Shown here piece by piece: positions 11,891 through 24,300 of a stretch of 64,000 nt of DNA. Origin of the DNA: Blastobasis lacticolella. Its lineage: Eukaryota > Arthropoda > Insecta > Lepidoptera > Blastobasidae. Numbering within the stretch: the first letter of the stretch is position 1; each line of letters opens with the position of its first letter. The position numbers were made by a program, and so were the translations under genes. The notes beneath the pieces are model-generated. The model was not told the DNA's origin. It did not search any database and worked only from the letters and a program-made list of their open reading frames with translations. Location: assembly GCA_905147135.1 (NCBI GenBank), contig LR990061.1:9648026-9712025 (forward strand). The letters are read 5' to 3'.

Positions 11891-12347
11891 CCTTGACCCT
11901 GGGGACCCGTGGATTCTAATCACGGGTTTAGTACATTCATACAACGAAGTTAAATTTCTTTTGTTATTTATTGATATTCGGCACTATAGGTCGATAAATT
12001 GTAACCAAATTTTATTGTAACTACCTCTGGAAAATGACTGTTTGTGCCAAAATAAATGAGAAAAAAAGAGCCAACTAATTAGCTGACCCCTTACTCCTTA
12101 ATGTCATATGGATGAATTATCATAATGTCCGGGGGTCAACTAAGTGGTTTAATAGCTACGTGGCACGCGCGACACGGAATGTTTCAAAGATCAGCAATGG
12201 ACTGAACGCGGGTCCCGCCCGAAGCAGACGCTCTACTGTCCGCCTTTGCTCGGTGGGTATCTAACGTTTTTAATGCCTGATCGAAGCAATCACATTGTCC
12301 AGTTGTTATGTTAGTATAGATCAGATTATACTCAAACATTAGGACGT

Positions 12348-12638
12348 GTGTCTACCGAGCGCGCTCCATAAAAACATAGTTTCAATAAAACCTACGCTTT
12401 CAAAGGCAATGAAATTTTGTAGACGTGATCCAGAAACCAGACAGACAGAGATTTCCATACAAATTTTAAATCCCGTGTAACTTTGAAACAGTCTATTTTA
12501 CCGAAAATGTGACAAACCACAAGCATATATATTGGTTTCTGGATCACGTCTACAAAATTTCATTGGCTTTGATAGCGTTATATTGAAAATATGTTCAAAT
12601 TACGTTTGTAAGGACTATGGAGCGCGCTCGGCAAACAC
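12348..12638. mobile_element. Palindromic MITE, GTGTYTRCCGAGCGCGCTCC ends
   Basis: About 291 bp. The outer ends are 22-bp inverted repeats with two mismatches. An inner pair ('tgtagacgtgatccagaaac' and its complement) lies around 12418 and 12530. No coding capacity. No clear target duplication found. Confidence 0.75.
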
Positions 12639-12642
12639 TAGA

Positions 12643-12838
12643 CTTAAGGCCGTTGTCGGTGTTCGACCGTCGTAGTAGCTAGACCTAGATCTACTACAGA
12701 GCAGCGTGCTACAGTCCCGTAGCGCTAGGCTACGCGACTGTAGCAGCTGTAGAGTGCAGTAGGACAGCGCAGTGTGCAGTAGCGCTGACTGACGTCGACA
12801 GCGCTACGCGACGGGCCTGCAATGATAACGGCCTAAAG
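12643..12838. mobile_element. GC-rich MITE, CTTWAGGCCGTTRTC ends, GTAGC-rich core
   Basis: Immediately right of the previous element. 'cttaaggccgttgtc' is mirrored by 'gataacggcctaaag'. The interior is a mosaic of 'gtagc', 'gctac' and 'cagtag' that can fold in many ways. Confidence 0.6.
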
Positions 12839-12839
12839 T

Positions 12840-14735
12840 ACCTACATACGTAATCCTTTGAAAGATGACGACTGTCATATCTTTAGAAACAATTATTCAT
12901 TAGAACATATATGTAACAAAAACAATGTAGGCTATAGGTACATATCTACATCGCAATTCATCTAACTAAACCCAACGCAACTTGGAATCTACTTAACTTT
13001 AACCTATAGCTAGGTACATATTTAAACTATGACATTATTTTTAAATAATTACGAACAAATTTTCATATCTAATTAAGGATGATAATTTCCACTAGATTTG
13101 CAAATATCTACCTGTCGACTTAAGTTTATTTACTAGGAAAACATAGCGATAGGTAGGAATTGGTATAGAAGAGCTGTAGAGGTAGCAAGGTAGATATTGG
13201 AACTGGTAGCAACTCGACTCAACTCGAGCTAAAATAGAGATGTAAAATATAGTGTCTAATAAATAAATACAAGTAGGAAATATATGTAAAATATTAACGA
13301 AGTATAAGTGTATGTTATGGTTGGTTTTAATGTATATTATCCATACAATATACACCAAAATGTTAGGCTATTTTTAATTATTATTTAAATTTTAAATATT
13401 TTGTCAAATAGTTTCTTATACATTTCTTTTACAAATGTTTATGAAACTATTTGGCAATATAATTTATTTATTACGTTAGTTTTAAATTATAACTACCTTT
13501 AAATAACAATTAGAAGTTGACTAAAATACCATAATATAAAACACATGCATTTCCGCTAATTCGTATAAAAAAATATAATGAGCTGGAATTTTTCGTGAGG
13601 TCAACGAGGACTACACGAAATTCGGTTAAATTTTTGCCTCTCAAATTATAGTATTCGTAAGTATATCAACACGCTCTCAATAATGAAATATTTATATAGA
13701 TATAAAGTGAGGGTTTGGAAGACCGCGGTCATTATTGAAATTGGTCTTGCTTGATATTAAGTTGGTAGGCAACTAGCCCTGTTCATTTCTATTAGTGTCT
13801 ATGTCCACTAAACATTACTTTTAGCCTATTGTGTCAAATATTATTACTGTACTAACAATAGTTAGCTACGGTTACTATTCTGCTATGGATCCTAATAAGA
13901 TAATTCGTGAAAAAGTCGATGTATTAGTTGATTCGGTGTGCATAGTAACCAATACAATTCTTTAGTAGTATTTGAAATCAACAAAACGCCTTATATGTTG
14001 CTTGTTTATTTCTTATCTTGTTTTCAACAAATAAAATAAATAAAAGAACAAGCAGGTAAGGTTTATTTGGCGTTTGATTGATTTAAAATCTTGTTTTTCT
14101 AGCTGCTACTAATAACAGTAAAAAAGTTATCAACATGGCGTTAATTTCCCGGTTGTGCTCTCGCGCACGCGGGCCCGGGGTCCACCTTGACCATGATCCA
14201 GGATTTGGCAGATCAGGTAATCACGTAGCTTTTGCTATGAGTAACCAAATAAGTAGAAATAAGACGGTACCTAGCTAATATTCAGACAAGTCTCAGGTAA
14301 AATGTGTCATAAAACATAAAATATTCTGTCCAGTAATTATATCTAGATGTACAAATAGATAAAGGTACTTAAGTACACAACAATATAAAAATGTGTCCGA
14401 ATTGAAAATATACTAGAATCTACGAATATTCATAAGATATTTAACAATATCGACTTCAGTGCTGTAATTAAGCTAAATAAATATGGCTAAAATAGTAACT
14501 TTTATGTAGGCAAACTTCCAATATTACTTTAAATTATGTTTAATTAAATGCAATCAGAAACAGTTACCTAATATAACTTTTCATTTAAATACCTAAGTAA
14601 AGACAACGCGAATATGTAAAGTAAAGTCAATGGCATCGAGACAGTAAAGACTTTGCCATAACTTCAAAAAAATAAAATTTGGGCCCTTAATCCTTATGTC
14701 CCGCCATTTCTAAGTCTCATTCGTGAAAATAGTTT
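12840..14735. other. AT-rich intergenic stretch
   Basis: No gene seen. It contains an S1 SINE remnant (14137-14226, minus) with 'cccggttgtgctctcgcgca' and 'ttgaccatgatccaggattt'. Confidence 0.5.
14137..14226 (-). mobile_element. SINE S1 remnant
   Basis: About 90 bp matching the distal part of the S1 body ('gcgttaat ... cccggttgtg ... tggcagatcaggtaatcac'). Confidence 0.7.
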
Positions 14736-14738
14736 CAT

Positions 14739-14872
14739 TAGGGCTGTTTTTGAAATCGCTCGCATCCAAGCGCTCGCGTGCGCTACCTATCTCTCTCACA
14801 CTGTAGCGAATTATCGCTAGAGTTAGAAAAGCCAAGCATTAGAAGGCGAGCGGTTTCAAAAATATCCCCTGA
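14739..14872. mobile_element. MITE with 'tttttgaaa(t/c)cgctcgc' ends, copy 1
   Basis: 'agggctgtttttgaaatcgc' is mirrored by 'gagcggtttcaaaaatatcc', with an inner 'tctctctcacactgtag'. A related copy is at 50285-50445. Confidence 0.6.
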
Positions 14873-16000
14873 TAATTTAAGTATTAAACTTTGTCAAATT
14901 GTATCCTTTTCCGATAGACTCCGATTATGTTTATGTATAACTATGAAAATATTTGATAACAGCTAATAGAACAATATTTACAGTAGCTATACAATATGTA
15001 CTCGGGTTAGGTTAGCGACTACCAAATACTGTTAAATGGCAGAATTGAATTATCAAATTTCCCTTATGAATTATATTTTATATATATTATTGTACCAAAC
15101 GGGACTCGCACGCGACGTACTGAGAAGACCACAGTGGGTGTGACCCTACCGAAACGTCGGGAAAACAAATTGAAAAGGTACGTCGCCTGTGAATCCAGTT
15201 TAATACAATAATATGTGTAAAGAACGCGAGTTTAGTTTGAAACCAGTATATTTCATATATTCTATGGGAGCTGATCGAAAATACATCCTCAAATTATTAC
15301 TATACTTGTCATTGTTATTCCATAGAATTTAGTGGAAGATGTTTGTCAAAACCTATATTATTCAGCATTATGTACTATAATAAAAGTAATATAGATGTCG
15401 ATCTAAAACTCAACTAACATCGATGTTAATTTAGTCATAAGACGGCTTTAGTAGGTAACCTGTTCATCTTAATATTAAACATTGAGTTATACATTATAAA
15501 CATTAAGAAGGAAATCAAATTTCAAGTATAATGCGTTTTTAATTACCTAAATCCTAATGCGTACGAGCCGATCATTTTAAATTGCACAAAATAGTTCTGC
15601 GGGGCTATCTTAGTGGATAACTGAATTTGACATAAAATAATCTTACATTACCTAATCTAATTTAGTAGACGCTATAGCTAGTGGCCAATGTAGATGACGT
15701 ACTGTAGAATTATCTAAGGCCAAATTCAGTTTCCAACTGAGTTAGACAATAGCCCCTGCCTATTAATAATACTGCCTGATAATACCTGCGCTCATCAAAA
15801 GATCCGATGTAATGATCAAGTTTAGTTTTCAACTTCTAAGTAGGTACAATTCGGGTGGAATTACTTAAAAAAATTATTTCAATTTGCGAGGGAGGCTACC
15901 GCTGCTTAACCCATCCACGACACTGCAGCTGATGTTCACGGTCAATCGTTATTAAAATCTCTGAAGCTTTCTACAAGTTACCGCCCGAGAAGAAATTACT

Positions 16001-16222
16001 AGAGCCCTATTTTTTTTATTTCGCGCTGCGATTCGAACGGTTTTCAATTTTGATTTTCGGCATGCAAGTTTAATATATTTTACATTACGTTGGGACTACC
16101 GAAAGAGTACAGTTCAAACATAGGGAAAATCAGCATCATGGATCAAAATATCAATATTTTCATGCCAAAAATAAAAATTGGAAACCGGTCGTATCGAGCC
16201 GAGCGATTGAACTATAGAGCTC
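16001..16222. mobile_element. Palindromic MITE (AGAGCCCTA ... TATAGAGCTC)
   Basis: The arms contain 'gaacggttttcaattttgat' and its diverged complement near 16160-16190, and both sides show 'catgc(c)'. CTAG flanks both ends and could be a 4-bp target duplication. A related arm lies at 42455-42520. The open frame 16090-16293 is spurious. Confidence 0.55.
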
Positions 16223-16589
16223 CTAGCACTGTAGGTTGTAACAGTAACAAGTGCGGCAAAATATTTATTTATTTACATATAGGTACTCTTTAATGCACAA
16301 AAAACACACGATGAAACATATGAATATAAAACAATGTACAAATGCGAGCTTATCCCAAACACCAGAGCCTATGTACACCAAATTGTACTTTAAGATCCTA
16401 AATCCAACTATTGACTCGTATCTGATAGTCGATCCAATTTATTAACTTCGTGCAATATCAATTTATTAACATACATTCGACTTTACGTGCATACAAAATA
16501 GGCCAATGAAAAGCTAGGAACTGCAAATAAATAATACGCACGTCCGAGCGATCTGAACACCTTTTAAATTCATCCCCTAGCAATCTATG

Positions 16590-16895
16590 TAGCATGTGTG
16601 CTCGTGCAGGCCTTAGGTAAGGACGGGCTCTAGGACAGGTAGGTGTCGGGGGCCGTATGTTTGGACGGGCTCTAAGTTAGGTAGGCGTTCGGGTTGGTCT
16701 GCTGCTCCTGTAGGGTAACCGGGGCTCTAGTCGGTTAAGTAGGTTAGAGCAAGTAGGATGTAGGCGTGTAGGTTTAGATAGGTCGGAGCAAGTAGGACGC
16801 AAGCTGTTAGCTTGCGTCTATGAGCACACATAGCACTGGCTAGGTAATAATTCAAATGTGTTCCATTTGAATTAGATGTATTTTATATCATTCTT
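16590..16895 (+). mobile_element. Composite repeat with minisatellite core, copy 1
   Basis: Ends 'tgtagcatgtgtgctcgtg' and 'atgagcacacatagcactgg' are inverted. The core holds degenerate 'gtaggttagagcaagtagg'-like units. The right flank 'attcaaatgtgttccatttg' is shared. An inverted homologous copy is at 54950-55300. Confidence 0.65.
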
Positions 16896-17079
16896 CCAAC
16901 AACGTTTCTCAATATAACATCAATTAAACATTTGCATTTTTACTTTAAACTCAGTATAACACGCAGTGCTACAATATTATAAAGTTAAAGTCCATTCGAG
17001 TTAAGAAAATAGTGGCGTCATTGTTGTTTTTTTTAAAGAGAGAGGCAAACGAGCAAGCTGGCCACCTGATTGTAGGTCA

Positions 17080-17464
17080 GACTGAGCGGACGCAACAGTT
17101 GGAGGTGTCCCATTTTTTACAGTATGCAAATCCTTGTATCGATTACGTTTGTAAGTGTAATTGATAAATATGCGTTTGTATATTTTTCGCACGAGTACTT
17201 ATTTTTACGCGAATTTACAAAGTGGGCAATTTGGACCAACTTCGGAAATTCACGTAAAAACAAGTAAGTACTCGTGCGATCACTTACACAAGGAACGAAA
17301 TCGATTAAAGCATTTGTATTGTCTTGAAAAATCTTTTTCTTACACTTTTTTTAATTTCAGGTACTTTGTTCAGAGATGCAATTCCTAATTTTGATATAGC
17401 TTACTAATCTCGTCGTCTAAGACGTAAAAAATGGGACACCTCTAACTGTTGCGTCCGCTCAGTC
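17080..17464. mobile_element. Palindromic MITE with 41-bp inverted ends
   Basis: 'gactgagcggacgcaacagt' onward to 'cattttttac' (17080-17120) is mirrored by 17424-17464 with few differences. A second nested pair ('cgcacgagtacttatttt' and its complement) is centred near 17230. No coding capacity. Confidence 0.8.
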
Positions 17465-18164
17465 TAAGTGACAACAACACCCGGGGAGTGTTGAAAGCGT
17501 TGAAGGCCTATAAGAAAGGTTAAAGCTCTTTTCTTGAAAGCCAAATTAATATTTTCTTAACTCGGATGGGAGAGGTAAATCTACCCATACTTTTTATTTT
17601 TAATAATTATGTTAAAGTCTTTAGTAATTGCTATTAAAATACACGTTTGTTCTAAAAGTAAGAGTTAGGACCAATAAAATAAACAGCTTAAATTGGTATT
17701 CGATGTTACGAAAAACACATCTACAAAGACGTTGCCATCTCAATACAAAATAACCCAAATAAAATACTTAGGTAATCTTTTTGTTGTAATAATATCAGAG
17801 GAATGGAAAATGTGAGTCATTTATAACTACTATGCAAAGATTTTGACATACATCTGTGCTACAATAACTATTAACGTCATTAGGACCATTTTCGTTTCGT
17901 TTTCGAGGCAATTTGATCTTCAATAAAAAGTTTACAGAAAATTTGTATCTCTTGCTCTAGAATCCTTTAGGGAAATAATGATCACTATCATATCATACCG
18001 ATGCGAAAACTAAACGAAAACCACTCCACTTCACTGCAACCTATTTTAATAAAACTAAACTATTTAAGAACTGGAATGGCGCCAAAAACCGCACCTGTCA
18101 AATTGGGATCCTGTGCGATGTTGCCAGCACGGAAAATCAAAATCACCACCGCGGTGTTGCCAGC
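17465..18164. other. 3' flank and likely 3' UTR of NCKX
   Basis: No other gene seen. For a minus-strand transcript this is the 3' UTR and downstream region. An ATTAAA-like signal near 18045 is possible. Confidence 0.4.
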
Positions 18165-18364
18165 TTAGTAGTCGGAGAGGCAGCCTGGAGGATGGTAGTC
18201 TCCGAAGACATTGAGCTCGTAAAGGCTGGCGAAGGTTATGAAGAGTAGGTACCATACCATCAGGACTGCCCCGTACTTTCGGTCCAGCTTCCAGCCGTTG
18301 GCGTGTGTGGCCACCACCAGGAATATCACCGTTGAAAACAGTGACAGCGTCGAGTATATCAGGC
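18165..18364 (-). CDS. NCKX: NCKX coding exon 15 (last helices and stop)
   Basis: Encodes residues 622 (split)-687, then TAA at 18167-18165. It has two hydrophobic helices separated by [10 protein letters not shown], which matches the HxNxWxLDRKxG turn of NCKX3/4, and ends ELNVF followed by a short Pro/Cys tail, as in that branch. The 3' UTR runs leftward; an ATTAAA-like signal lies near 18045, but I cannot confirm the cleavage site. Confidence 0.95.
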
Positions 18365-21300
18365 CTAGAACATAATACAAGTGTAGATAATTTTTTCTAA
18401 GAGGGTATTGCTTGGCTAAATTACCTTGCGTAAATAAGAAAAAAATCTGTGCTGCGAAATCACAGGAGCTCTGTAATTTTCTTTCTGTCAGGCCAGGTCA
18501 CAAATCGGGGCATTTAATTATTCTTAATATGACGTAATTTTGTCTTAGCATGATATCAACATTAATTATCTGTCGGACGCATCCATTACTAACGGCAAAA
18601 ATTCAAAAATTCGCGAACGAAAACGAAATTGGTGTTCAATTAATCCAAAGTGAAATTGATCGTAACAGAATGGTACCTTTGCTGATGACGTTGACGTGGC
18701 TCCCGGGCTGGATGAGTGCGGTCTGGATGAACCACGGCAGCCCGAGGCAGACCAGAATGTCGAACACGTTGGAGCCCACAGCGTTGGACACCGCCATGTC
18801 GCCGTATCTGGTTGGAAATCACAGAAATCAAACAAATATGTAAACAGAAATGCCATATGGAGCGTCAAACTATCGAAACGCTTGTCGCCATCTCAGCCAC
18901 TACCGCGCATAACTGCGCAATAACAGTCAGATTTCAGACACCACAAAAAAAGGTGTTTATTTAGCACTTAGCTGAGACATATAACACTAAAAATTATAAC
19001 ATAAAATTAAAATAAAATTAAACAAAGGAAAAAAAAATAGTAAGTGAAAAAAAAAATATATACATAAACACTAAACGCTAAAAAGGCCAAAGCTCAGTTA
19101 TCGGGTATATATGACAAAGACACGCACGTGGGACTTCTTCTTATTTTGATTTCCGTGGACGAGATATCGCATTTGGAACTTCGGAATTCAGTATCTCGGT
19201 CTAGCCTTCATAATGCGTGTGGCTAAGGAATGGATGCCTGAGTGTGTCTCCTCAATAATCTGGATACCATCAATCTGTCCACTTCAAATTGGTGATTGTA
19301 TTTGCGGTGTCATCGAGTGCGATGCCTTCACAACGTTACAAGATGGCGGCGTTCGATTTGAGTTAGGCGGTCGCCCTGTCCTCGGAGTAAGGAGTTCGTC
19401 ATGCACTCACTGTACAAGATCGATGTTTATCAGGCCAGCCAAAAAAAAGAAATACAGAAACTAGACAAAATAAACCGTTCCATTTACTAGTTGCGTCCAG
19501 TGCAGAAGAAAAAGAATAATAATTAAAAACCGTTAAACCTATACAAAACCTAAACGTACCACCAACTAGCCACTAAGTAACTTAGCAAATCTGAATAAAC
19601 GCCATCTTTCGATAAATTAAAATACTAAATTATCTATATGGCTAAATGCCGCCGCAACTGTCATGTTGCGCCGGCATTTAGCCGCAACTGTCAACCGCCG
19701 CGATGTAGCCTTCGACAGTTACGACATCTAACAATCATCATCATCATCGTCCTAGTGCTTATCCCGGCCTCTGCCAGGGTCCGCTTTACTACTCAATCTT
19801 CTCCACTTCGCCCGGTCTTCGGCATTCTCTCGTCGTAAGCCGTTGGCTCTCGCATTCGACTCAGCTATGTCTATTCATCGCTTCTTGGGTCGCCCACGGG
19901 GCCTCTTTCCTGATAACGGCAGATTCAGGCACCTATTTCACACGTATCCTTGAGGCTTACGCAACACGTGACCAAACCAGCGCAGACGAGCCTCCTTGAT
20001 CTTATCTGCGAATCGCTTAGACTATTACAACATAATACTCACCCCTCCTTGATGACGGCGAGAGAGGAGAGTGCGTCGGGCACGGACACTCCGGCCGCCA
20101 CGAACGTCAGCCCCATCACCGTGTCCGGGATGCCCAGCGTGTACCCTGGGGCGGGACGCACAGTGTTAAACAGCTGATAGAAAGTAGACAGGAGAGGAGA
20201 GTGGCGATTGCAGAGTTGACAATTTGACTGTTAACGGACCACTGTAATAGTTAATTTGTTTTTTGGGAAAAATTGTGAGGTCCATTAAAATCTTTAAAAC
20301 GATAGCGATTAAGGTAAAATCGTTGTCAGTATTGTAGATATGAACGTGAACTACAAGAATTTTTCGGTATTTTTGCAATTACGGGCTAAAAAAGCATAAA
20401 TCCTTTTAGTTCACATTTTTTTATAATAATTGACAACGATTTTATCATTTCGAATCGCTATCATTTCGAAGATTTCATTGGATACGTAAACTTTTTTCCA
20501 AAAAAAATACATTGTAAGAATATAAAATACCCTTAACTAGCCGCCAGAAAGTAGACTGATAGGAGAGAAGAATAGCTATTACTCAAAAGACTTTTAAATT
20601 GATGATGATGACGGAGACCAACGGACATCTTCATGGAAATTGGTCATCGTCGACCATCAGTATCTCAAAGAGGATGCAGTATCTATGGACATGTCTTTTG
20701 AAGAATCCCATGTTGTAGCGCAAAAGAAAGTTTTCAAGAGGGAGATTGTACAGTCGAGTTCATTAATATGTGAGCATTGCCAAGGCTTCAAATATAAATG
20801 TTCATGGAAGGGTACTTATATATCTCAGCAGATGTACATATGTTTGATTGATGAATCTGCTCAGATATATAAGTACCCTTCCATGTACATTTATATTTTA
20901 AGCCTTGGTAATGCTCACATATTTATGAACTCGACCGTACATTCGCAGATGGCACGTACGCGATATAAAGGCATTGCATTCAAAGAAGCTCAGCGATAGT
21001 ATCCAGCATCACTTGAATACCACCTATCTCTTTTCTTTTTTTGTTTATGTCTCTGTTTCATTATATTTTTTAAATATAATTTTAAGAATTTTGTGCTGTG
21101 TATTTGAGTGTAATAATTGTGTTTTACTTTACTTTACTTTAATATACGAGTGATTGAAGATACGTCGCCTGCCTCCCTTTGAGAACGATAACGTAATAAC
21201 ATTGTCAGAGATTGGAACTTCAGCCAAGCCCCTATCATCATCTTCATCCCAGCCATAAATAATTAAAATATATAAATCTAGTAAATAGAAGTGTTTGAAA

Positions 21301-24300
21301 TATACATTTTTCATACTATTCCCTAAGAAAATTATGGTTTATATGGTAGGTACCTTACCGCCATACCAGTGTGTGTTGCTCGTAAACGGCTGGGAATTTG
21401 GAAAAGTTTGAAAGACAAAAGTCGTAGAGAAATTTATAGGCTTTCATTCGGTAGAAGAACACTTTTCTCTACGAAGCACCGTTTTTAAAGGAGCTCCGGT
21501 CACTGTGTGTTTCCTTCCACTTTCTTATCCCCTCCTCTTTGACGATTGGAAGAGATATGTAATGTTCTACTCAATAAATAAATTGAACCGCTTCCTTACC
21601 CGCTCGTGCAGTCTACAACTTATTTATAGACTGCTATAACACTGTATAATATAAATAGAAGCCAGCCATTGCCCACCCGTACCCGACAACACCTAAGTGC
21701 ACCACAACTCACCTATAATGGTGATCATCCACACCATGAAGTAGGCGTAGAAGGAGATCCAGAGCATGGAGATGAAGAAGGAGACCGGGTACCAGCGCCC
21801 GCGGCAGTCGGGCATCGTGTGCCGGCACATCCAGTGCACCGGGTACGCCACGTACCAGCACGTCAGCTGCAGAGCGTCTGCGAACGTAACATGATAAATA
21901 AATAAATAAATAAAATATACATCGCTTACTTTTTACTAGCTCGACGATGATACATCATCAACCTAGTCAAACTATCGAAGTTGGTAAATGAAATTGGAAA
22001 CTTTAGGTCTATTTAACAATTTGTGTAAACGACTGTTTGTTTCTAAATAAAGCAAAAACAGAAAAGAAATTTGGCGGTGTTAAGGTGGGCTAACCATCAT
22101 GCGGCTTGATCCAGTGGCATTATCGAATTGGCTCGATCTCGCCAAACTTACCACCCGGTCAAGTATTTTTAAAGTTATTTTCTGCACCAAGGCAATCTGT
22201 TTCTAGAATAATCAGCTAGAATAATAATTATCCGACTGAAAATCTAGTCTGGGGTGACTGTAGTAAGATGAGTCGTGGTTATAATCCACTCTCATTCTCC
22301 GCTGAGGTACACGGTCAATCAAGGAGCACGACGTTCTTCCAAAATTTCAACACGGTTAGGTTGGCTTGGTCAAGCCTAGTTTTATCATGCCACTCGATCA
22401 AACGACATGAAGGTGAGCGGCCTCCATTACACATAAGCAGTCGACAGAGGTTGGTACTTTAATTTGGCAGACAGTAGCAAAACGTCATCATCATCTTGGC
22501 GTCAGCCAATCTCGTGTAATGATTCGCTTTTCTCCACTTGGCTAGGCCTTCAGCGTCATGCGGCGACGCTCTTTCTGGATAAATATATTCAGAGCAATTA
22601 TGAAAGAAACTCCTTACTTCGTTTCTTTTGTCATTACACTGGATGCATTTCTATTGGACTCTTTAATATCTATTATTGTAATAAAAAATTGGCCGTGTGG
22701 TGTCCGGCAGAGTAGAATAGCACCAACCCATTACACTAATGGGTGTCGTACAAGGCGACTAATGTTTTCGAGGCAAAAGATCAAGAGTCTCCGTAGTCTG
22801 GAAAATGGGCAGCAGCATTTTCCATTGTTATATTTAAACACTGCGATCTCCAACCCGCCTGCCAAGCGTGGAGATTATGGCAATAACCTCCCCTTTCGTG
22901 GGAGAGGCCCTAAGTCCTGCAGTAGACTGTTACGGGCTGTGATGATGAATGAAAAGGTACGGTCGGAATGCATCCAGAGGTAGGGCTACATTGTGGTGTT
23001 TGGTTTTTTACACGAGGCGATTACCACTTGATCCGCATAACTTTTTGGCTGCAGCAGGTCCGCCAGAGCCTTGTCACCAGTTACCATGAGTAGGTGACGT
23101 TGTCCCATGGTAGACCCCAGACAGCAGCCAATCATCTTGGCGTTAATGTCCCGGTTGTGCTATCGACAACGAGGGCCCGGGGTCCACCTTGACCATGATC
23201 CAGGATTTTGCGATCAGGTAATTACAGTGTAGCGATTATCATCTGACCTCCGTTACCCTGCTACCATGGGAACCTGACCAGATTGGATTGGATTGCATGA
23301 TCCCCCCCCAGACAGCAGCCAATTAATGCTTTTAATCGCATGTCATCCATCATACAGCTTAAAATGTATCTTTTCTTTATGTTGTGTGTGCATGGAGTAC
23401 CAAATAAATGCTTTTTTATTCTTTCATCTTGGCGTGAGGCGCCAGCCTTGACTACGGTCCAGAATTCGGCAGATCTGGTAATTGCAGTGGAGCGACTGCC
23501 GCCTGACCTCCAGGCGCGGATCCAATCCCTAATAAAAGTTGTGGGCACGATCACCTGAAAATCGGCCAAGTGCGAGTTCGATTTTGCAGCAAAGTGTTTA
23601 GCTGTCTTTCACGGATTGGTACAGGATTTTTTACTTTAAATTTTCTATACAACGTTAGCCTTGGACCTTAATTAGGGTTGTTGGCATACCCATAGTGCTC
23701 ATAACGGTGGATCCGCGCTTGCTGACCTCCGCGACCCTGTTATCAGGGAAGCTGATTGGAAAAACTCACTGGCGCCGACTGGCTTGACGAGCGGGTCCAC
23801 AGCTGTCTCCGGGTTGTACTCCTTCGCCTTGTAGTACGCCGGCACAGCCACCACCGGGGCCTGGGGGAGACATAAGAGAAATATGAATAATATGTACATA
23901 TTTTTTCTGCGCTAGCATATCACCTACCCCATTGCTTGCATGGTATGAAAAGGAAATCAAATCAGTCAAACTCGGATTTCGTCCGTTATTTACACGTCGC
24001 CTTACACACTTACTTTTTCTCTATACCACTAAGGTGGCAAACAAGCTTACAGCCTGCCTGATGGTTAGCAGTCACCGCAGCCTATGCACGTTTGCAATAA
24101 CAGGGACATCACCCACACGTTGGGGATACTTATTTTCCACATATATTCGGGAGTTGTCGCCATAAGAGTTGTAGAAAATGAAAAATCCTTTCCAATGACA
24201 TATCGCTCAACGTTATTGGTCATGTAGGTTGAGTTGCCCGGTCCTTTAGTCAAATGTAATCAGCGCATATGGCAGAGATTTGTATGTGTGTGAGTAATAA

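Noticed and set aside
20640..20999. A 119-codon plus-strand open frame
   Set aside because: It reads through both arms of a palindromic MITE, with no protein-like pattern.
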